Shown piece after piece: positions 55,416 to 64,000 of a stretch of 64,000 nt of DNA (position 1 is its first letter; the number at the start of each line of letters is the position of its first letter). The notes beneath the pieces were generated by a model. The model was not told the DNA's origin. It saw only the letters and a list, made by a program, of their open reading frames with translations, and did no database searches. The position numbers and the translations under genes were made by a program. The stretch comes from Staphylotrichum longicolle (taxonomy: Eukaryota > Ascomycota > Sordariomycetes > Sordariales > Chaetomiaceae): contig JAHCVI010000004.1 in NCBI GenBank assembly GCA_019096155.1, positions 2,542,001 to 2,606,000 on the forward strand, read 5' to 3'.

Positions 55416-56461
55416 ATAACACGCGGACTTGGTACCACCCGTGAACACACAATCTCGCCGCGATGGCTTTAGCCTGGAGGCACCAGAGCCGCGGCATGCC
55501 AGCAGCCGCATGTGCGACAGACAGCAACTGAAACAGATGACTTCAGTCTTCTTTTCAGCTCAGCAGGGGAAAACGTCCCGATTGACCTCACTCACAAGAG
55601 AGATGCCCTAGGGGCTTCCGAAGGAGGGACCTTCAGATTGCAACTGACACTGAGCGTATCAGCGACCACAAGATTGTCTCCCCCGCATCATTCTTTGTCG
55701 GGCTGCCAGCATTCAATGATGCTCCTTGGTACCTCAGCGTTGCCCTCTCATGCGCGGCGAGCGCAGGCCGGCGCCCAGGGGCGATGGCTTCTCAGCGCTC
55801 CGAATAGCAAAACATCAGACTTCGGCACAAGGTGGGCATCACGAACCCCGAAGTCATCTCTAAATTGTCAAACTGGGAGTATTGAATGCTCCATGCGGTT
55901 GTCTAAACGATATCTGAGCATGGGATTCGTTTTATGCAAGAGATCGGTCGGTCGTTCTTTACCATGCACATGCAAGGTGTGCCGCAATGGAAACCTGATC
56001 ACCCGAGTGAACCTTAAAGGAACCGGGCACAAAATCCATGCCGTGGAGCCCGCGTTAACCCCGGTTGGGCATGACACACAAATCACAAATGAGCCTACAT
56101 AAAGAGTCTTGGGTTCAAAGCTCAACTTTCTTTGCAATAGATTCGTGAGCTTGTGGTCTGTCATCGGCACTCATACTCGCTTCCTGCCCATCCGGCCAAG
56201 CCTGGCACTCAAAGTCCCAATCGCTTCATCAGTCAACCAATCAGATCGTGGCTGCCAGCGTAGGGAGTCACGCTCGCCACGCTAGCCTTAAATAGCGTAG
56301 CGCGACCAATCCTCGTTCCCGGATCCGACATTCTTGAGCCCCAAACTCACAAAATATCGCCGCGTTCCAAACCCGCGATCATTCCCCACCATCCATCGCG
56401 AATATTCCCAGAGCAGCGGGTGGAAGCAAAAGACCGCACTTCTTCCTGACACCAAGCCACA
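55416..56461. other. Intergenic, poly(A) polymerase promoter
   Basis: 1 kb, no gene recognised. A CCAAT box lies at 56237-56241, about 220 bases upstream of the next start codon. Confidence 0.5.
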
Positions 56462-58982
56462 ATGTCGTACAGCTCACGGCGTCCCCAATCGAGGGGAAAT
56501 TACCGGCCGCCGCCGCGCGACTACCGCAACGATCGCAACGACCGCAACGACCGCAACGATCGCGACTCGAGGAACCGGAACGGTGCCCCACCAAGAGATG
56601 CCTATCGGGGCCCCTCACATGCTGGTCGAAACGACCGCGACCCGGATGCGCGGTGGTCTCGCGAAGCGGCGCCACCTTCCTCGAACACTTTCCGTGGCTC
56701 GCAGGGTGGAGACAACTACCGCCCGCCGCAAGGTGACTTCACCTTCCGCGTTGACAAACCTGCGGGCGTCCAAGAAACCGACAGCTATCGCCCACAGGGC
56801 GGTCGAAATGGGCGCAACGATTACCGCGACGATCATGCTCCCGATCACGACTCGCGTCCGGCGAAGAGAAACCGCGGCCCTCACGATCGCTACAGAAATG
56901 GGAACGAGGCCCAGCCATTTCGGCACAACAGGCCTGGGAGAGGGGGCTTTGGCGGCCGTCCATGGAGGCCTTTCATTGCCGCAGAGCGCGAGCTGCTGAA
57001 GACAGACCATAACCCCGGCTCCGAGGTTGCGTTTTACAATACCACGGGCGGGGTCACCTACCGGTCCTTGAACGAGCTGTCGGACAGTGACGAGGCCGAG
57101 ATGGACATTTCCGGGGACGAGGCTGAGGCGACCGAGGGGCCATCGCACAAGCGCGCCCGGATGGCCGTGGAGCAATCGGCATCTGACAACAATACGCCCA
57201 AATGGTCCAACCCGGACCCGTACACGGCCTTGCCACCAGAGACAGCATCGCAGGTCAAGAAGAAGGATGTCGTCCAGATGATCCGCAAAGCCCGCGTCCA
57301 AACAAACGAAGTCAGGACGTCTCTGCCTTCGGAGTCTGCCGACTTCATCTCCTTTGATCTGGACGACAGCGACGCTTCTGATAATGATCAAGAGCAAGAC
57401 TCCGCGCCGACGACGGCTAACCCCACCAGTCCAGGGCTGCCTGCCACGCAACTAGACCTTAAACTGCCCCCCAAACCCGCTGTCCCGAAGCCGACGAAGG
57501 CACCTGTCCTCGCGCCGGACCCGTCGTCGTCTGCTTTGGGGAGCCGGAAGCGGACTCACGACGACGAGATCAAGATGCCGCACACCAGGCTCAAGAAGGC
57601 CACCAAGCTGCATGCCGGGGGAGGTATCGCAAAAGAGTGGCTTCCAGATCCCGAGCTGATATCTACTCCGTGGTTGGAAGCAGACCACTCCCAGTCTGCC
57701 AACACTGCTGTCTGGTGAGCCTCTCGTGCTCTGGTCCGTCTCAAGCTTACCTCGCTAATTCACTCCGGACTAGGTTGCATAAGGAAGTGGTTGATTTCTA
57801 TGATTACATCAAACCTCGTGACTTTGAAGAGCGCTTGCGCAACGAGCTGGTCCAGGACCTGAAGAAATTTTGCCGCAGCGCGTTCCGAGACGCCGACATG
57901 TACACCTTTGGTTCATTCCCGTCAGGTCTCTATCTGCCCACGGGCGATATGGACTTGGTTCTGATGTCGGACCGGTACATGAGCGGCTACGATCCCAAGT
58001 ACTTCACCAAGACCTTCCTCTATCGGTTCAGAGGGCAGCTGGTGAACCACAAGATTGCTTGGGAAAATGAGATTGAGCTCATTGTCCACGCAAAGGTGCC
58101 GCTGGTCAAGTTCATTGAGCATAAGACGGGTCTCAAGGTTGACGTCTCGTTTGAGAACAGCACAGGGCTGACCGCCATCGATACGTTCAAGAAGTGGAGA
58201 GAACAGTATCCCGGGTTGCCGGCCTTGGTCACGTTGATCAAGCACTTTCTCCTGATGCGCGGTCTTAATGAGCCCGTCAACGGAGGCATTGGAGGTTTCT
58301 CTGTCATCTGCTTGGTGGTGAGCATGCTGCAGATGATGCCCGAGGTCCAGAGCGGCAACCTGAACACCAGGCACCACCTTGGCCAGTTACTCCTTCACTT
58401 CTTTGACTTGTATGGCAACAGGTTTAACTACCAAACGGTGGCTATCAGCATGGACCCGCCTCGCTGGATTCCAAAGGTCAGTAGTCCTCCGAGCCCTGTT
58501 CTTTTGTCCCACCACGGCGCATGCTAATCGTGACTGGTTCGTCGCCACAGCACCAAGTGACCGAGTTCGCCTACAAGAATCACGGCCGGCTCTCGATCAT
58601 CGACCCCAACAACCCGGCGAACGACATCGCCGGCGGGTCCAGCAACACCGGCACGATTCTGGCTCACTTTGCAGGCGCGCACCAAGATCTTACACGGCGA
58701 ATGGCTGAGCTGGCGCAGGACCCGAACAGGAGCGGCAAGAGTATCTTGGAAGTGATCCTGGGCGGGAACTATTCTAGCTTTGAGAACCAGCGCAACTACC
58801 TTGAAGCACTGGCCAAGGGCGAATATCGACCATCAGACCAAGGCAGTCGGCCAGCCAAGAACGAAATTTCCAAGAACCAGCCGGCAAGGCACCAACAAGC
58901 AAGGTTTCAACCCGCAAAGAGCCACCCTCTTCCCCCAAGGCCGCCTCAGGGGAAACAAGGGTCATCCAGGAGGAGGAGATGA
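56462..58982 (+). CDS. Non-canonical poly(A) polymerase, Trf4/Cid14 type
   Basis: Exons 56462-57714, 57774-58476 and 58551-58982; introns 59 and 74 nt; about 795 aa. Nuclear nucleotidyltransferase that adds short A tails to aberrant RNAs so that the exosome degrades them (TRAMP complex). The first 400 residues are disordered: RND-rich repeats (NDRNDRNDRNDR), Arg/Gly/Pro-rich stretches, acidic blocks and basic clusters. The catalytic core starts after splice 1: LHKEVVDFYDYIKPRDFEER, then YTFGSFPSGLYLPTGDMDLV with the GS motif and two catalytic Asp, and TGLKVDVSFEN with the third. PALVTLIKHFLLMRGLNEP and GGIGGFSVICLVVSMLQ are the central domain and PAP-associated part. The tail is Gln/Pro/Lys-rich and ends in five basic residues. 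Confidence 0.93.
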
Positions 58983-61900
58983 ATCTCGGCATCCCCGTTC
59001 TCGTCGGAACTCATAATTACAGCATCACCAGTTTCACGAGCCTCGACGAACGGGGAGCCAATCTTTCACGGCATCTTCGAGGGTGCGCTAAAACGAGCCG
59101 CGCCCAGTCAAGCGGCGGCGCAAACGACGGGACTGAACCGACGGCCTAGCATCGCGGCGGCAAATGCGTCGCGGCACCCGCCGTTTCGGATTCTCTCCGT
59201 GCATTTCCACTCCCATACAAGGTCACCGCGACCTGGGAGCAGCATGAGGGTCTGGAAGCACACTGGGCCCTTTCTGCCTGGTTTCCTCTTCTTGGGCATA
59301 CTTACCCAGTCTTGTACTCTAGAAGGGTGGCGGTCAGCCTGACGATCTCATGTCGAAGTTGTCGCCACCCGCAAGCACAGCATGTTGGAGTTCCCTCCTC
59401 TCAACGGCAGAGGAGAGCTGCATTTACATAGGCCAAGTTGGCTGCTCAATTCGACCAAACTTCTTTTTTTGTTTTTTTCAAGTCTTTGTGAACTGACTCT
59501 GGCAGGCATACTCGGGGTCGCCGTCGAGGGCGCGAGTTTGGCCTGCCGGTCACAATGCCGTCCTCAAGATACCACTGACTGCTCACAGATATCTGATGGT
59601 TAGCTACGCATGCTCATCCTCGTGCAGAAGAGGACATGGCAATCGGGTCTCTCCGTGAGCCCGAGAACCAGCCGGCGAAGCAGACTCACGGATGCATTTG
59701 CCTGGCATCGAGCATGGTTAATAACTCTCTTATTCTTCTCCCTCATCCTTTTCTCACTGCATGCTGGGCTTTATGTTCGGCTGCGGAGAGGATTGGCGAT
59801 GTTGCAATAGGCGATGAGCAGTACGAAAGGTGAGGAAGGTTGTCGAGCCCGCAGTGCTGGGGCATGGGGAGCGGACTGACGTTACTGCAGGTCCCATATG
59901 CCAACAAACACCTCCCGATATTCTTCATGTCCTCTCAAGAGATGGGAAGCGTCGTCGTCGTCCTCTCGTGGAAAAGGCAGCATGGTGGGGCGGGTGCTCT
60001 CGGCGAGGGTGTCTCCGCCCTCCTCATCGGGTCCTTTGCAGGAGCGTCCTGCGGGCTGTACTTGGCGAGCTGCCGGGGATGAGCTTAACACGACCCCGCG
60101 CCGCCTTGGCTGCAGCAACGGGCGGGGGCAAGTGCCGACGATCGATGAGTGGTCTTTGACGGCGCTGCTTCGGCCGCACTTTTGACATCAGTTGCAGCGG
60201 CCTGCTGCCATGCCATGTCATCTACTTCCCTCGCCATTCTCTACGGCAGCCCGCGCTTGGTTTAGATATGACCTTGCAGGTTGAGACGCGGACTGGGCTG
60301 AAACGGGCGGACATTTTTCTGCCTCGAACATGCAGGTAATATTTGGCCGTGTCTTGTTCCACCACTCACTGTTTCTGTCCACATGGAGAGACAGGCGGGG
60401 CTCTCACCGCAGCGTTTGGGACTCGGAGACACACGACATGGGCACTCTGTCTCAGTTCCTCAATGCTGCTGCGACATGCGAGAGAAAGTACCTAATGGGG
60501 CCATGCGGGGCATCGGGCTCGACCAGGGCTGTCTTTGTGCCTCGATCCCCTTGCTCGAGTGTGCAGGGTCCTGTTGGCCCGCTCTGTTGCACGACATCCC
60601 CCCAAAGCCGACAGTTTGAACACGCTTCGACTGTTGGCTCTAAGGCTCCATAACTTATAAACCACACAGCCGCCTGCACAGCCAATGTGCTGGGCTGCCA
60701 ACGCGGCTTTGCACGGGTCCACCTCCAGGAGCAACTTTCCGCAGCTGGATGTTGCCGTCTCGTGCCTCCACCTCCCAGGGAGCCTGAGCCGTTGGATCTG
60801 CCCTGCAAACAATCCCGGACAAATCAAAATTGCCGAGCTGGCGTGCCATGTGGTCTGTCCCCCGGGCAAAGGCGCCACTGGTCGACCTCCTTCCCGGAAT
60901 GGACTTGGCATTCACGAGTTGGGTTGCCATTAAGGTTGCGTGCCAAGCAGCTTCGCAGGCAGCCAAGGCAACGGGCGACGCGGATGGAACAACTGAGACG
61001 ACGACGGGAATAATCCACTTCGGAGAGACAACCAGGAGCAGTGTCTCAGTCCGTGCTACAAGGCTTACATTGCTTACAATGCTCCTTGACGCCGGTTCTC
61101 ACCCCAGAGCGAGTGCGGTGAGCTGCTCAAGAATGGAATATTCCGGGCACCAGCAGTTCGAGTTTCCGAGACCCAGCATCGGCTCGTACGACGGTGTTAA
61201 CCGAGCATGACGGACGGGACGGCAGCTGCGCGTTGCCGTTATTTATTTGCCCTCGACTGCTTTCTCCTCTCTCCTCTCGCCGTGGTGTCCTCGGCCGACA
61301 TGGCATCATGCCTGTAGACATGCACTGATCCAAGACACCAACCTGAAGCCCTTCGTCGAACCGGACGTGTGCCTTGACCGCTGAATCATGGCTTCGTAGC
61401 AGCAAAACCAACAACCTTGACGTTGGCGGGGATTCTTTCTCGTTTGCTACGTTCCCTCCGACGAAATCGGCCTGTGGTTGGCTCAACCGGTGCCCTGGAA
61501 CCCTGTGCGCCGATCCCCCGACTCGCCGGCCTTCCTTCAGGATTCCTGAAGCAGGCTGCCCGGCATGGAGATACCCCGTTTCTGCTGCCCAGGTTACTCT
61601 CCATGCAACCTCAGGCTGGGTAGTGTGACCCTCGGCCGTGCAACCCCATAATGCTCAACGATGTCCATGTCGGGAAGTGATGGCCATCAACCCCAGCCCG
61701 TCCAGAATGCTGGCTTTGGAGTTTCCTGCTGTGCAAGGAGGGCCAGGCTTGTGGTTGTCGATGCAGCTGGCTTGCAGGACAGGCCCTTCGGAAGTTCCTA
61801 TGGTATTTTATATAGTGCTGCTGCAATCCCACTTTCTGACCCCTTTGTCTCTGCACATGTCTCTCACCTCCTGTTCTGACTGGGTGTTCCCTCGTTCTAT

Positions 61901-62010
61901 CTTGGACACACCAGAAATATCACCTTGTCCCGCTAGGAACAGTCTTTTCTCTGGTATCACTTGTTCAACCTGACAGTCCGCCAACCCCATCGGGGAAAAG
62001 GTTGCCCGCC
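58983..62010. other. Long intergenic region
   Basis: 3 kb with no recognisable gene. Overlapping frames of up to about 140 codons on both strands show no family marks. The last 100-200 bases are the promoter of the sugar transporter. Confidence 0.5.
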
Positions 62011-64000
62011 ATGTACCAGGCCAGCAATGTCTACTTCATTTGCGGATTTGCCGCCATTGGTAAGTCATCCCACGAGACACCAATTCAACGGCAATGTAAC
62101 TTCGACAAGACGTCTCCCTTTCCCTGGAAGAAGAATACCGCGCTCACAAACATGGCACTTCGCAGGCGGTGGCCTCTTCGGCTTTGACATCAGTTCCATG
62201 TCGGGGGTACTGGGAACACAGGCCTACAAGCGCTACTTCAACAACCCAGTCTCGTACGCCCAGGGCGGCATCACGGCCGCGATGCCAGCCGGCAGTCTGG
62301 TAGGCTCGCTGATGTCGTCCTTCATCGCCGACAAGTACTCTCGCAAGGTCGCCCTGCAGTTTTCATGCATCCTGTGGATCATCGGCTCCATCCTCATGAC
62401 AGCCGCCCAGAATGTCGCCATGCTCTGCGTGGGGAGGGTCATTTGCGGGCTCTGTGTGGGCATTGCGTCGTCCATTGTGCCCGTCTATCAGTCCGAGATT
62501 GCGCCCAAGGAGATCAGGGGCCGCGTGGTCTCGCTGCAGCAGTGGGCCATCACCTGGGGCATCTTGATGTACGTCCAAACTGCACTGTGTTTCTGAGGGA
62601 GTCGCTTGGGAGGTAAGGCTAACAAAACCCCACAGTCAGTACTTTATCCAGTTTGGTGCTGCTGAGGGCACTGGCGGCGGATCCAAGGACCCCAACCAGC
62701 CGACGGCAGCCTTCCGCATCCCTTGGGGTGTCCAAATGGTGCCCGCCTTCATTCTGTTTGTCGGTTTGTTCTTCTTCCCCTATAGCCCACGCTGGCTTGC
62801 TTCCAAAGACCGCTGGGACGAGGCCATCCGGGTGCTGGCCAATCTTCATGGCAATGGCGATGTCAATCACCCCAAGGTGCTGGCCCAGTTCCAGGAGATC
62901 GAGGAGGCTTTGAAGTTCGAGAGAGAACAAGCCGTCTCATCTTTCAAGGCTCTTATTGAGCCGAGGATGGTGAAGCGCGTTTTGCTGGGAATGAGCATCC
63001 AGATGTAAGTCCGGCTGCGCTGAGGACCAGGGACGACCCTTTACTGACCCGCGTTTCACAGGTGGTCTCAACTGTGTGGAATGAACATCATGATGTATGA
63101 ATGATACTTGATGTAGTTCCGGTTGTCAGAATGGCTGATCTATTTCAGGTACTATATCGTGTATATCATGGAGGGCGCCCAGATTGCTTCACCTCTGGCC
63201 ACCGCATCGATTCAATACGTTATCAACGTTGTCCTGACCCTCCCAGCCATCATCTTTCTCGACAAATGGGGCCGTCGTCCCTCTCTAATTCTTGGTTCCT
63301 TTGGCATGATGACCTGGCTCTTTATCTCTGGTCAGCCTACTCCACCATATGTTCGCCCATCCATTCTTGACATCTTTCTAACACAACCCCAGGTGCCCTC
63401 CAGCAATACTACGGCCAACCCAATACCGCCGAGACCCGCACCGCCGAAAACAGCGACATCACCTGGATTGTGCACGACAACCGCCCCGTCTCCTCCGCCA
63501 TTGTATCTTGCTCCTACCTATTTGTCGCCACTTTTGCCACGACATGGGGTCCCGTCTCGTGGACCTACCCGGCCGAGATCTTCCCGAGCAAGGTCCGCGC
63601 CAAGGCCGTCTCCCTCTCGACCGCCTCCAACTGGTTCTGGAACATGGTGCTCGCCTTTGGCGTGCCGCCGCTGCTGTGGAATATCTCGTACAAGATGTAC
63701 TACATCTTTGGCGCCTTCAACGCGGCCGCTTTCATCCATATGGCTCTGCTCGCGCCCGAGACCAAGGGGTACACGCTCGAGGAGATGGACGAGGTGTTTG
63801 ACTCGGGGAGGCCGGCGTGGAAGAAGCGGGAGAAGAAGAGCCGGCTGGACGAGCTGGAGAGGGAGATTGAGGCGGGGAATGTCAAGGTGAGTTTTGACAC
63901 ATTCGGAGTAGTTTTGACAGTACTTTTCTGTGGCTTGCCTGACACTCGTTTATAGGTTTCTGTTCCATTGGGTGCTCCGACTGCAGCGGCCGCAGGTGAG
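62011..64000 (+). CDS. Hexose-type sugar transporter, partial at right edge
   Basis: Exons in the window: 62011-62059, 62166-62568, 62636-63004, 63062-63094, 63149-63330, 63393-63886 and 63956 to the edge. Plasma-membrane sugar:proton symporter or facilitator of the MFS sugar-porter family. Marks: GGLFGFDISSMSGVLGTQ in helix 1, ADKYSRKVAL, GRVICGLCVGIASSIVPVYQSE, SLQQWAITWGILIQYFIQFG across a splice, YSPRWLASKDRWDEA, LDKWGRRPSL, TWGPVSWTYPAEIFPSKVR and APETKGYTLEEMDEVF. Six introns, one exon only 33 nt. The C-terminal tail continues past 64000, and GCAGGTGAG at the edge may hold another donor. Intact, unlike the sugar-porter remnant at 5.5-7.4 kb. Confidence 0.93.

Noticed and set aside
1..64000. 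CRISPR arrays, bacterial operons, prophage or integrative elements
   Set aside because: The intron-rich fungal gene structure and absence of regular spaced repeats rule these out; tandem repeats seen are mini- and microsatellites.

Overview
The window is nuclear DNA of a filamentous ascomycete. Genes are split by short introns of about 50-90 nt with GT-AG borders, coding DNA is GC-rich at third positions, start codons sit in CACC/CAAC-ATGG contexts, and the set of proteins (PL4 lyase, stand-alone AA8 cytochrome, G1 glutamic peptidase, SIP5, PDR-type ABC pump) is typical of Sordariomycetes. A plant-biomass degrading member of the Sordariales, perhaps Chaetomiaceae, is my best guess; that placement is inference.

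Left part (1-12.6 kb): a secreted-enzyme district. A PL4 rhamnogalacturonan lyase and an M28 aminopeptidase lie on the + strand. They are followed on the - strand by a sugar-porter gene broken by at least seven single-base frameshifts and by a secreted AA8 cytochrome b protein. An aldo/keto reductase of the D-arabinose 1-dehydrogenase type follows on +.

Middle (13-33 kb): SIP5 (RING-like, Snf1-interacting type, three apparent frameshifts) and a prolyl-4-hydroxylase-like 2OG-Fe(II) oxygenase on -. After a 3.6 kb gene-poor stretch come a full-size PDR/CDR ABC transporter, a small six-cysteine secreted protein and a DHA1-type MFS exporter on +. The ABC gene has an unusually long polypyrimidine intron and a second polypyrimidine tract downstream.

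33-38 kb: an intron-containing tRNA-Arg(CCT), then an array of three to four diverged, stop-riddled copies of an unrecognised gene mixed with minisatellites and long purine/pyrimidine runs. A metallothionein-like gene of only 22 codons in two exons lies at its right end.

Right part (38-64 kb): mainly conserved cellular genes: a UFD1-family protein with a zinc-finger tail, an F-box/LRR-like protein with a cysteine-rich tail, a 131-residue conserved-looking small protein and a secreted glutamic peptidase. Next is a divergent pair of a quinate-type MFS transporter and an Ldh_2 family malate/lactate dehydrogenase. Last come ARP6 (SWR1 complex), a Trf4/Cid14-type non-canonical poly(A) polymerase, and a hexose-transporter gene that runs off the right edge.

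Exon boundaries were worked out by hand from GT/AG sites, reading phase and family expectations; no transcript data were available.
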